Assembly: GCA_016874755.1 (NCBI GenBank)
Contig: VGTH01000039.1
Coordinates: forward strand, 1-50,064
Source of the DNA: Deltaproteobacteria bacterium
GTDB taxonomy: Bacteria; Desulfobacterota; Binatia; UBA9968
Length of the DNA stretch: 50,064 nt
Reading direction: 5' to 3'
Each line of letters starts with the position of its first letter. Positions within the stretch are counted from its first letter, which is position 1. The notes beneath the pieces were generated by a model, which saw nothing but the letters and a program-made list of their open reading frames with translations, had not been told where the DNA came from and searched no databases. Shown piece by piece: positions 41,521-49,576 of the stretch. A program made the position numbers and the translations under genes.

Positions 41521-42405
41521 TTAGCGCATTGGCACAACGAAAGACTGCGCTGAAAGATTCCCCGCCCGGGCATCCTGCAGCGTCACTTCCCGTAGTGCCG
41601 CGTCAATCGACGACACCGAGGCCGTCAACGAAGGCTCGAACCCCGCGGCGAAAACGTCGTAACATTTGGCCAGAACCGCGGGATGTTTTTGCATGACCGG
41701 AAGCTGGCGGGAGATTTCTTCACAAGCCTTCCCCCTCTCACGCCGGTAGTAGGCAATGCTCTCCACGTACACAGCCGCGACTTTCTTTACCAACTCACCG
41801 TGCTGCGCGAGAAATCTCCGCGTGGTCACCAGTGGCACCCAGTGACAATCGAGATCGTGGCTATCAGCCACGATCTTGAAACCCTGCGCTTCGGCGAAAA
41901 AGGCCTTTTCAGGCGGCAGCAGCGCGGCGACGATGTCGCTCTTTTGCAGCGCTTCGAAGGTACGATCGTTAACACCTCCGTCAACCAGCGTGAGATCGCG
42001 CTGCCCATCGATCCCCCAGCGGCGCAGGAGCGCCAACATGACCATGCCCGCCATGCGGCGCGGCTGGTTAATGCCGATCTTTTTGCCTTTCAGATCGGCG
42101 ATGGTTCGTATGCTTGAAGTGGCCGCGAGAAAAAATGCCGGCCGATTGAGCACGCCGCCAACGATGACGAGATCGTTGTCTTCGAGCAGAGAAAAAATCA
42201 GCGACGGCGCGTTGGGCGTGCCGATCGGCGTTTCACCGGAAACAATATCAGTGACAACTTTTTCTTCATCGAGTTGATTGACGATCTCGACGGCCAGGCC
42301 GGCTTGTTCGAAGAGGCCGGCGGCCTGGCCGATGTAAGGCAAGAAGCGCCCGATGCTGGAGGTGCCGATGCCAATCTTGATCTTATCCATGTTCAAATAC
42401 GTCAC
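41521..42405 (-). CDS. Solute-binding-fold protein without signal peptide
   Basis: The product is 294 residues, NMT1/SsuA-like: IGIGTSSIGRFLPYIGQAAG, GETPIGTPNAPSLIFSLLE, IADLKGKKIGINQPRRMAG and VNDRTFEALQKSDIVAALLP follow the family order. A GTG start at 42405 overlaps the stop of the AhpD-type gene as GTGA; an ATG at 42390 is possible. In both cases the protein begins with the first beta strand and has no export signal, so it would stay in the cytosol, where it may bind a substrate of the neighbouring enzymes or act like a THI5-type enzyme. No transporter genes are next to it. Confidence 0.82.
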   Translation of the reverse strand: MTYLNMDKIKIGIGTSSIGRFLPYIGQAAGLFEQAGLAVEIVNQLDEEKVVTDIVSGETPIGTPNAPSLIFSLLEDNDLVIVGGVLNRPAFFLAATSSIRTIADLKGKKIGINQPRRMAGMVMLALLRRWGIDGQRDLTLVDGGVNDRTFEALQKSDIVAALLPPEKAFFAEAQGFKIVADSHDLDCHWVPLVTTRRFLAQHGELVKKVAAVYVESIAYYRRERGKACEEISRQLPVMQKHPAVLAKCYDVFAAGFEPSLTASVSSIDAALREVTLQDARAGNLSAQSFVVPMR

Positions 42406-42953
42406 GCGAAAAAATCGTGCGCCTTGATCCCGGTGGCGTCCGCCAGCCGGTCGTTAAAGTTGTAGAGGCAAATCACATAGACAATGTCGAGGATATCGCG
42501 GTCGGTGAAGCCATGGGAACGCAGCTTCACAACATCCGCTTCACCGACGCTCGATGGTGCATTGGTTAGCTTTACCGCATAGTCGAGCATCGCCCGCTCC
42601 GCCGCAGGCAAATCGACCTTGGTGTAGTCCTGCTTCAGTGCTTCGACAAACGGATCGTCGTGGGTTTCGGTACGGAGAGCCTCTCCGTGCGCCGCGGTTC
42701 AATAGCTGCAATGATTCGTCGTCGAGACGACCGTGGCGATCATCTCGCGCTGGCGCCGCGTCAAGCCCGATGGTCCGTGCATGATCGCCGCGCCAAGGTC
42801 GCTCCAAGCCGCCAGCGCGTCGGGATGGAGGCTCTGCACCTGGCGCACCATGGCGACTTTTCCCTTGGCGGCCGAAGGGCCGCCGGCCACACTGTAGACT
42901 TCTGTGAGCTTGCCAGCGGCCTCGGCGGGCGGGATCGTTTTGATGTAAGGCAT
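42402..42953 (-). CDS. AhpD/CMD-family peroxidase-related selenoprotein (UGA-encoded Sec85)
   Basis: The frame from the ATG at 42953 meets an in-frame TGA at 42701-42699 and continues to a TGA at 42404-42402, 183 residues with the TGA read as Sec. The sequence matches peroxidase-related CMD proteins on both sides: IKTIPPAEAAGKL, MHGPSGLTRRQREMIATVVS, then NHCSY-U-TAAHGEALR where homologues have CxxC before a His-rich turn, then LDYAVKLTNAPSSVGEADV and YNFNDRLADATG. Sec thus replaces the second, peroxidatic Cys (equivalent to AhpD Cys133). A hairpin at SECIS distance follows. Expected function is thiol/selenol reduction of a peroxide or related electrophile. It overlaps the next gene by 4 bp and follows a 67-residue gene by 3 bp. 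Confidence 0.87.
42672..42688 (-). promoter_or_regulatory. Candidate SECIS hairpin in the AhpD-type gene
   Basis: ACGGAGA and TCTCCGT form a perfect 7-bp stem with loop GGC, beginning 11 nt after the UGA; the loop opens with G at about +18, inside the bacterial SECIS window. Confidence 0.6.
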
Positions 42954-42956
42954 CGT

Positions 42957-43160
42957 CTACTCCTTGGCAAAGGATCTCGTGGATTGTTTTTCGGCCAAAA
43001 CATGACGCACGGCTTCGACGATCTCGTATCGATAAGCCGTTCGCTCCGGATTAGCTCGCAACTTGTCGGCCGCCCTTTCTGCCTCTGGCTGAGAATAGAA
43101 CAGTCCGAGCGTGCTCACCGTGCCGTCCGGCGCGATTTCGTTGACGTAGAGTTTTTCCAT
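42957..43160 (-). CDS. Small hypothetical protein
   Basis: The product is 67 residues: a short beta start (MEKLYVNEIAPDGTVSTLG) then a helix with basic and acidic residues (SQPEAERAADKLRANPERTAY). No family recognised, no Cys, no signal peptide. It ends 3 bp before the AhpD-type selenoprotein start, so it is probably translated with it. The 94 bp upstream contain a TTTTGCG-rich dispersed repeat. Confidence 0.6.
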   Translation of the reverse strand: MEKLYVNEIAPDGTVSTLGLFYSQPEAERAADKLRANPERTAYRYEIVEAVRHVLAEKQSTRSFAKE

Positions 43161-43254
43161 ACTGTTCTTAGGTATCCAAATTCCCGGTGCGCACGGCGCA
43201 CCCTGCGATTAGGATTCGGTTTTGCGCTTTTTGCGTCTTTTGCTGCTATTCTTG

Positions 43255-44160
43255 CTAATAGGTCTTCGGCGTCTTATAGCCGACTTTTCTGCGCTCTTTC
43301 ATGAATGACCGATACGTCTCGGGATTCGATTTCACGTTATACGGACAGACGTCGACGCACAGATGGCAGTACTCGTCGCGCAGGCGCGAGTAGGGATAAC
43401 ATTTCTCCAAATCAATCAACCAGCGCTTGATCCCGTGGGTCATGACGTAATCTTGCGGGATCGCATCGCCCGGGCAGTTGCGCTGGCAGACGTTGCAGTT
43501 CATGCAGAAGTCTTGCACGCCAAACGCGCGTGGCTGGTCTTCGACCATGGGCAAATCCGTCGTGACGAAGCCCGGACGAAAGCTGGCACCATATTTTTCG
43601 TTGATCAAGCTACCATGGCGGCCCAGCTCGCCGAAGCCAACCTGGTAAAAAATTGGAATCGCTTGCACCTCGCTGGCGCCATTGTGATGGGCGATGGCGG
43701 GATAACCGAGGTCGCGTATGTGCGCAGCCAGCGCGGTAGCGATCTCCGTGCATTTCGCATAGGTCCGCATCGCTTCCTCTTCCACCGCGTCCGGTCCCTG
43801 CATGACTTTCTCATAGTCTTCCGCAACGCAGCAGGCGATCACGAACTCGTGCGACAGTTCAGCGCCAAGATCGATCATCTGCGGCTGCAAGCGGCAGACG
43901 CCCACCAAGTTGGCGCCCAACTCCGTTGCTTTAGCCTTAATCTGCGCAGTTATTGCCGCAGGATCGTCGACTGGCGCGCGCTTCGCATTGACCAAACCGT
44001 CGCGAAAAGGCGCAAGCTCCACCCACCTTCGGCGATAAGCTTGAATCACCGGCTTTACCGCCGCGTAGTGGCGTGACTCCGTTGCACCGGTGGCGTGCAC
44101 CATTTCCGCCAAGACCGGATCAGCCATGCCCTGTTCGCGTCTTGGGGTTATACCACGCAT
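43255..44160 (-). CDS. Reductive-dehalogenase-like protein with two [4Fe-4S] motifs
   Basis: The product is 301 residues from the ATG at 44160, with AAAGGAT 7 bp upstream. It resembles the corrinoid-binding core of reductive dehalogenases and QueG: VGVCRLQPQMIDLG, GELGRHGSLINEKYGASFRP, FVTTDLPM, then cluster one CMNCNVCQRNCP and cluster two CHLCVDVCP preceded by the Cys of EKCYPYSRLR. There is no twin-arginine signal, so it is cytosolic, like self-sufficient or catabolic RdhA forms. It is much shorter than RdhA (450 or more residues) and lacks the QueG C-terminal HEAT part. It should transfer electrons to a B12 cofactor; substrate unknown. Confidence 0.78.
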   Translation of the reverse strand: MRGITPRREQGMADPVLAEMVHATGATESRHYAAVKPVIQAYRRRWVELAPFRDGLVNAKRAPVDDPAAITAQIKAKATELGANLVGVCRLQPQMIDLGAELSHEFVIACCVAEDYEKVMQGPDAVEEEAMRTYAKCTEIATALAAHIRDLGYPAIAHHNGASEVQAIPIFYQVGFGELGRHGSLINEKYGASFRPGFVTTDLPMVEDQPRAFGVQDFCMNCNVCQRNCPGDAIPQDYVMTHGIKRWLIDLEKCYPYSRLRDEYCHLCVDVCPYNVKSNPETYRSFMKERRKVGYKTPKTY

Positions 44161-44296
44161 GTACTTATCCTTTCAGAGACGCCCAGGCCGTTGAGAAAAA
44201 ATCTCCCCATGTCCTCTCTCACACGGTTCGTACTTTAAGCCAGATTCTTTACTTGAGAGTTAAAACGGGTACCGGTTTTCCGCTTTCATAATTGTT

Positions 44297-44671
44297 TCAG
44301 TGTTTCGACGTGCTGCCGGGCGTCGTCACGGTGATATGCGACAGCTGCGTCGTTTCCGATGCGCCGTGCCAGTGGCGCTCGCCGGCTTTGATATGGACGA
44401 TGTCACCGACAGCGATCTCGCGCCGTTCCGTTTCCGTCGCGGCGAACCCTTTGCCCGCCGTCACGACGAGAATCTGATCACAGTCGTGCACATGCCAGCC
44501 GGTGGTGCAGCCGACACCGAAATTGACCACGTTGCAGCGAAAATCATTGGACTGGCCGTCGCCAATGACCGCCTGCCGGCTACGGCTCACCGGCCCGCCC
44601 TTCCAACCGTCGATCGGCGTCGCGGTATCCATCGGTTTTTGTTGTAGCTCGCTGATTCTTAGCACACGCAT
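44297..44671 (-). CDS. Cupin-domain protein
   Basis: The product is 124 residues with a single cupin barrel. Motif 1 is GWHVHDCDQILVVTAGKGFA (His-x-His, Asp/Gln-Glu position partly changed) and motif 2 is GDIVHIKAGERHWHGAS with the metal His. It may bind a metal and act as a small dioxygenase, isomerase or sensor. It is first of the minus-strand run that continues with the reductive-dehalogenase-like gene 136 bp on. Confidence 0.85.
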   Translation of the reverse strand: MRVLRISELQQKPMDTATPIDGWKGGPVSRSRQAVIGDGQSNDFRCNVVNFGVGCTTGWHVHDCDQILVVTAGKGFAATETERREIAVGDIVHIKAGERHWHGASETTQLSHITVTTPGSTSKH

Positions 44672-44948
44672 GTTCGCCTCCTATTTCGGCCACAACTACA
44701 CCCGGCGCAGCCAAAGGGTCAAGCGCGTTTTGCCGATCGGCCCGATACGCGGCCCGCGGACGAGCCTTCTTGCTACACCCCTGAGCAAGAAGTTTACAGT
44801 TGGCTGCCGGCTGCCCGTCGTGCAACTGGCTTTCGGGCTCTTTGTTTGGCTATTGCCAGCTCGGACCAGCCATACAGGCTGGCACTTCGGTTGCCTATCC
44901 AATTGTTAGGGTCTGGGAGCGTCCGCAGCCAAACGAAAGGAGCGCGTG

Positions 44949-45410
44949 ATGTACAAGTATTGGGCTTCCCTTCTTCCTGTCGGTTTTTTCGTCATGAACC
45001 TGAGCTTCGCCGCCAGCGCCCTCGCGGAGGAATACGCCGAAACCCAACGCAGCGAAACCGCGATTTGCCGAGCGCGCTCGCGCAGCCAGATTTTCGCTCG
45101 CACCGAGTTGTTTTTTGGTCGCGCCAAGCCGGACGGAACGACGATATCCGATGGCGAGTTTTACCAATTTCTCGACGAAGTGATCACCCCGCGCTTCCCG
45201 CACGGACTTACCGCAGTGGCTGCCAGCGGGCAGTTTCGCGGCGCCAACGGCAGCGTCACGCGCGAGGGCGCGGTGTTCGTAATCCTGCTCTACCCGGTTG
45301 CCGAGACCGACAGCGACGCGCGCATCGAAGAGATCCGCACTACTTACCGTTCCCGGTTTAAGCAAGAATCGGTGCTGCGCATCGACGACCAGTCCTGCGT
45401 GTCGTTTTAG
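44949..45410 (+). CDS. DUF3574 exported protein
   Basis: The product is 153 residues. The ATG at 44949 follows AAAGGAGCG; a GTG one codon earlier is possible. A Sec signal peptide (about 1-26, ending ALAEEY) precedes a DUF3574 domain: ARTELFFGRAKPDGTTISDG, FYQFLDEVITPRFPHGLTAV and a beta strand AVFVILLYPV. The function is unknown; the fold is ferredoxin-like in this family and location is periplasmic. Confidence 0.85.
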   Translation: MYKYWASLLPVGFFVMNLSFAASALAEEYAETQRSETAICRARSRSQIFARTELFFGRAKPDGTTISDGEFYQFLDEVITPRFPHGLTAVAASGQFRGANGSVTREGAVFVILLYPVAETDSDARIEEIRTTYRSRFKQESVLRIDDQSCVSF

Positions 45411-45446
45411 GGTGACAGTTGGTGAATCCGTCGAGACGGCCGAAAA

Positions 45447-45606
45447 ATCCTCTCGGAGTCCTTCGACAGGCTCAGGACGAACGGAATCGGAGTTAGAATC
45501 TTGCGGAAGATCTCCGTTTAGCCGAAGAGCCTCGCATGACGAGTTCTTGCACCGGATGTCTATCCTCGATCCGTTCGCCCTCAGCCCAGTCGAAGGGCTC
45601 CGATGA
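45447..45606. repeat. Dispersed 'GGAGTCCTTCGACAGGCTCAGGACGAAC' repeat
   Basis: GGAGTCCTTCGACAGG with CTCAGGACGAACGG and, about 100 bp on, CGTTCGCCCTCAGC with CAGTCGAAGGGCTCC. These are inverted relatives of the unit at 26180-26247. The gap 45411-45675 holds no gene. Confidence 0.55.
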
Positions 45607-45675
45607 ACCCAGCAGCCGGCTATCGCGCGGGAATCATTGACACCTGGACCTCGAGACGGCTATTAGGTGTCTGCG

Positions 45676-46641
45676 ATGTTTAAAATCACAAATCTTTGCG
45701 TAGCCTTCATCGTTGCCGCGTTCGCGCTCGCGCCCGCCGATGCCGTTGCGGAAAGAATCCGCATGTCGGTCTCGGGCAGCTACAACATGATTTTCCTCGC
45801 CGCTGGTGTGGCACATCACAAGGGGTTCTTCAAAGACGAAGGGCTCGAAGCCGATATCGTCGTGATGACCGCTCCTGCGTCACTCGCGGCGCTCAGCAAT
45901 GGCGACATCGATTACACGCTGATCACCGGCTCGGTCATCCGCGGCGCCATCCGCGGCTTGCCGATGCGCATCGCCGCCGGCTTGATGACCAGCTCGGCGC
46001 ATGTTTTTCTGGCGCGTCCTGAAATCAAGACGATCAAGGATCTCACCGGGAAACGCGTCGGGCTCGCCGGTTTCGGCGATGCAACCCATGTGCTGGCCCG
46101 CATGATTCTCGCAAAACAGGGAATCGATGCCGACAAAGACGTGCAGTTCATCGGCCTCGGCTCGGACTCGGGCCGCTTCAACGCGCTGCAACAAAATCTC
46201 GCCGACATGGTCGTCACCTCGCCGCCCTGGGACTTTGAAGGCAAGAAGCTCGGCTATAACATCCTGGCGCGCGCCTATGAGCATGTGAACTATCCGCTCG
46301 CGGGTCTCGGCGTCAATCTCAAAGCGCTGCAAAACAACCGCGCCCAGGTAAAGCGCGTGATCAAATCGCTGGTGCGCGCCAACCGCTTCATGCGCGACAA
46401 TCGTGAAGAGTCGGTGAAAATTCTCGTCGCCTGGGGCAAGGGCAAGCCCGAACACGCCTACGCGTCCTACGACTCCACTGTGAAAGTCATCAGCCCCGAC
46501 GGCGCCATCCCGGACGACGGGCTCAAATTGCTCATAGATCAGGCCAAGCGCGACTTGAAAGTGACGAAAGACATTCCGCTAAATGAAATCGTCGACTTCG
46601 GGCCGCTTAGAGAAGTGCAAAGAGAGCTCGGCTTGCGGTAG
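45676..46641 (+). CDS. NMT1/SsuA-type ABC solute-binding protein
   Basis: The product is 321 residues from the ATG at 45676; a GTG at 45667 is an alternative. A signal peptide (about 1-24, ending AVAER) precedes IRMSVSGSYNMIFLAAGVAH, LSNGDIDYTLITGSVIRGAI and LTGKRVGLAGFGDATHVLAR. It binds a small organic ligand in the periplasm for import. No permease or ATPase gene is near; the next gene is a radical SAM enzyme. Confidence 0.88.
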   Translation: MFKITNLCVAFIVAAFALAPADAVAERIRMSVSGSYNMIFLAAGVAHHKGFFKDEGLEADIVVMTAPASLAALSNGDIDYTLITGSVIRGAIRGLPMRIAAGLMTSSAHVFLARPEIKTIKDLTGKRVGLAGFGDATHVLARMILAKQGIDADKDVQFIGLGSDSGRFNALQQNLADMVVTSPPWDFEGKKLGYNILARAYEHVNYPLAGLGVNLKALQNNRAQVKRVIKSLVRANRFMRDNREESVKILVAWGKGKPEHAYASYDSTVKVISPDGAIPDDGLKLLIDQAKRDLKVTKDIPLNEIVDFGPLREVQRELGLR

Positions 46642-46725
46642 TTTTCCGCACGAAGGCGTCTAGCGTGTCACAACAACAATCACGTTTATTACTGAGACAC
46701 TACACTAGTAGTTTGTAGACCCCAA

Positions 46726-48639
46726 ATGCTGTCTCCGCTCCGCGTTCTCTCGCTCATCCCGCCGATGACGCAGCTCAATACGCCCTATCCGTCGACGGCG
46801 TATCTTACGGGGTTTCTACGGTCGCGGGGGATCAATGCCGTACAAGACGATCTGGCCCTCAAGCTGGTGTTGAGACTTTTCTCGATGGACGGACTATCCT
46901 CAATCCGCCACTGCATCGAAGCCATCGCCAAATCTAAGCGCTCTCCGATTGCAACCCGATTTTTGCGCGAGTTCGATCGCTACGTCACGACTATCGCGCC
47001 CACAATTGCATTCTTACAAAACCGCGATCCAACGCTTGCCTTTCGCATCTGCGGCCGGCAGTTCTTGCCGGAAGGACAACGCTTCACACCGCTCGACACC
47101 GATGGCGACTCGCGCGAAGACGACCCGTTGGCGTGGGCTTTTGGCAGCCTCGGCGCGCAGGATCGCGCGCGCCATTTGGCGACGCTCTATCTCGATGACA
47201 TTGCCGACGTATTGCGTGATGCCATCGACCCGCGCTTTGAGTTTGTCCGCTACGCGGAATCGCTCGCCCAAAGCCAACCGACGTTTGAGCCGCTGGCGCA
47301 GGCCCTTGCAGCGCCACTTAACCTGGTCGACCAAACGCTGCGCGATCTGACTCTAAAGTCGCTGCAAAGGCACACACCCAAGGTCGTTTTGCTCTCTGTT
47401 CCTTTCCCCGGCTCGGTTTACGGCGCCTTCCGTATCGCGCAAGCAATCAAGGCGCACGCTGCGACGATCACAACCGTGCTCGGCGGCGGCTTTGTCAACA
47501 CCGAGTTGCGCGAGTTGGGCGAGCCTCGGGTGTTTGATTATTTCGATTATGTCACTTTGGATGATGGCGAACGGCCGTTGCTCGCATTGCTGGAGCACTT
47601 AAACCGGCAGCGCCCCGAAGAGAAACTCGTGCGAACCTTTCTGCGTTCCGTCAATGACAAAGTTTGTTACATCGACCATAGTGAACCGGAAGTCCCTCTC
47701 GCCAAAACCGGCACACCGACGTGGGACGGGCTCCCGCTAGACAGCTACTTGTCGCTGCTCGACATGCTCAACCCGATGCACCGGCTATGGTCGGATGGGC
47801 GCTGGAACAAGCTTACGATCGCCCATGGCTGCTACTGGAAAAAGTGCAGCTTCTGCGATGTCGGTCTCGACTACATCTCGCGCTTCGACGCGGCTAATGC
47901 TTCGGTTCTTGTCGACCGCATCGAAGCGATCATCGGCGAGACCCAACAGACGGGGTTTCATTTTGTCGACGAGGCGGCGCCGCCGAAGTCTCTGAAGGCG
48001 CTGGCCGCAGAGATCAAGAAGCGCAAAGTGGCGATCTCCTGGTGGGGCAACATTCGCTTCGAAAAATCTTTTACGCCAGAGCTGTGCCAAGAGCTCGCCG
48101 ATAGCGGCTGCATCGCCGTATCCGGAGGGCTCGAAGTCGCCTCCGATCGTTTGCTCAAGTTAATGAAGAAGGGCGTAACTGTAGAGCAAGTCGCGCGTGT
48201 GACGCACGCTTTTTCCGACGCCGGGATTTTGGTGCACGCTTACTTGATGTATGGGTTTCCGACCCAGACCGTCCAAGACACAGTCGATGCGCTGGAGTAT
48301 GTGCGGCAGCTCTTCGCGGTGGGTTGTATCCAATCCGGCTTCTTTCACCGCTTTGTCTGCACCGTGCATTCGCCGGTGGGACAGAACCCTGGAGCCTATG
48401 GCGTCGAGCTCATGCCCCTACCGAAAGTGACTTTCGCGCAAAACGACGTGGGTTTCATCGATCCCACCGGCGTCGATCACGACGAGCTTGGTAGCTCTTT
48501 AAACAAAGCGCTCTACAATTACATGCATGGCATCGGCATCGACACCGACGCGCGCGAATGGTTCGCCGGACGTGTCCCAAAAACAAAAGTGCCCGGCGAT
48601 TTCATCGCCCGGGCACTTTCCAAAACGCCTTACCCCTAA
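46726..48639 (+). CDS. B12-binding-type radical SAM protein
   Basis: The product is 637 residues. Residues about 215-290 look like a cobalamin-binding Rossmann domain (PKVVLLSVPFPGSVYGAFR, TTVLGGGFVNTEL, YVTLDDGERPL). The radical SAM core begins near 365 with GCYWKKCSFCD, a Cys-x4-Cys-x2-Cys cluster rather than the common x3/x2 spacing, then WWGNIRFEKSFTPELCQELA, SGGLEVASDRLLKLMKKGV and YLMYGFPTQTVQDTVDALEY. The first 150 residues are helical and unassigned. B12-radical SAM enzymes methylate or rearrange unreactive carbons; the product is unknown. It is monocistronic. Confidence 0.85.
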   Translation: MLSPLRVLSLIPPMTQLNTPYPSTAYLTGFLRSRGINAVQDDLALKLVLRLFSMDGLSSIRHCIEAIAKSKRSPIATRFLREFDRYVTTIAPTIAFLQNRDPTLAFRICGRQFLPEGQRFTPLDTDGDSREDDPLAWAFGSLGAQDRARHLATLYLDDIADVLRDAIDPRFEFVRYAESLAQSQPTFEPLAQALAAPLNLVDQTLRDLTLKSLQRHTPKVVLLSVPFPGSVYGAFRIAQAIKAHAATITTVLGGGFVNTELRELGEPRVFDYFDYVTLDDGERPLLALLEHLNRQRPEEKLVRTFLRSVNDKVCYIDHSEPEVPLAKTGTPTWDGLPLDSYLSLLDMLNPMHRLWSDGRWNKLTIAHGCYWKKCSFCDVGLDYISRFDAANASVLVDRIEAIIGETQQTGFHFVDEAAPPKSLKALAAEIKKRKVAISWWGNIRFEKSFTPELCQELADSGCIAVSGGLEVASDRLLKLMKKGVTVEQVARVTHAFSDAGILVHAYLMYGFPTQTVQDTVDALEYVRQLFAVGCIQSGFFHRFVCTVHSPVGQNPGAYGVELMPLPKVTFAQNDVGFIDPTGVDHDELGSSLNKALYNYMHGIGIDTDAREWFAGRVPKTKVPGDFIARALSKTPYP

Positions 48640-48662
48640 CGTCTCACGCCATACGAGGCTTC

Positions 48663-49430
48663 TTAGTTGACCCAGCCTCGCTCCGACACTTCGACGCGAT
48701 TGCCCTCTGGGTCGGTGAACTGAAGCTGTCCCGCACCGGCTTCGCTCACGGCGACGCCGCCTTCCTGCAAGCGTTTCTTCAATCCAGCAAGGTCGCCGAC
48801 TTGGATGCCGAAATATTGCACACCGTTTTTCGGCCGCACTTGAGACTTGGTTAGCACGATTGCGCAGATCCCATCGCTTAGCCGAATATCGCCGTCCTTG
48901 CGGTCGACAACTTTGAGGTCGAACTGTTTTTGGTAAAACTCGCAGGTTTCGTCAGGGTTAGGCACTTGCACGACCAGCAAGCGCACGCCGGGGAGTTTGG
49001 TCTCTTCGCGGCCGAGATAGCCGCGCGCCGACAGATCGAAATTGTTGCCCCACGGATCGATCACTCGCATCTCCGCCGGCCGCGCCCCTTCCGGGCCGCC
49101 GACACCGGCCGAGGTTTGCGGACTGGCGCCGCGATTGAGACTAGCGGGCAACTTGGCAACCGCTTGGTTCAAATCATCGACCAGAAAACCGTAATGGTGG
49201 ATCCCCGACTCGCGGACAATTTCCGCGCCGTCGGCTCGGTGCGTGCCGACCACCGCGCCGGCTTCATCGCCGCGGCTCTGGAGAAAAGCCAGATTGAAAC
49301 GCGGGTCGATCACCATGCGCGAGCCGCTGGGGAAGACCTTGCATTCTTCGAAGCCAAAATATTTTTGGTAGAAGTCACTGAGGATTTTGGGCTGCTTCGA
49401 GATAAACGCGATATGTCTCAACTGGGCCAT
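48663..49430 (-). CDS. Two-domain VOC (glyoxalase/dioxygenase-like) protein
   Basis: The product is 255 residues with two vicinal-oxygen-chelate modules, about 1-125 (LRHIAFISKQPKILSDFYQK, HHYGFLVDDLNQAV, VIDPWGNNFDL) and 140-250 (PGVRLLVVQVPNPDETCEFY, VQYFGIQVGDL, FTDPEGNRVEV). His and Glu metal ligands are present in part. It may be an extradiol-type dioxygenase, glyoxalase or resistance-type binder. AGGTG lies before the ATG at 49430. Confidence 0.88.
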   Translation of the reverse strand: MAQLRHIAFISKQPKILSDFYQKYFGFEECKVFPSGSRMVIDPRFNLAFLQSRGDEAGAVVGTHRADGAEIVRESGIHHYGFLVDDLNQAVAKLPASLNRGASPQTSAGVGGPEGARPAEMRVIDPWGNNFDLSARGYLGREETKLPGVRLLVVQVPNPDETCEFYQKQFDLKVVDRKDGDIRLSDGICAIVLTKSQVRPKNGVQYFGIQVGDLAGLKKRLQEGGVAVSEAGAGQLQFTDPEGNRVEVSERGWVN

Positions 49431-49576
49431 GATTCACCTCCGTTTAGTATCGGGTTCTTTATAATGCGGCGGCACATAAAGCGCAAAGGCCAGCGATCGA
49501 GCGAGCGCTACCACTCAGGCGCCGAAAAGCGCTATAGAAGAGAAAAACAATCATTCCATTTAGAAGGGAACCGACC

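Noticed and set aside
44672-44948. Overlapping short frames between the cupin and DUF3574 genes
   Set aside because: All are short, Arg-rich and mutually overlapping; none has a start site or motif.
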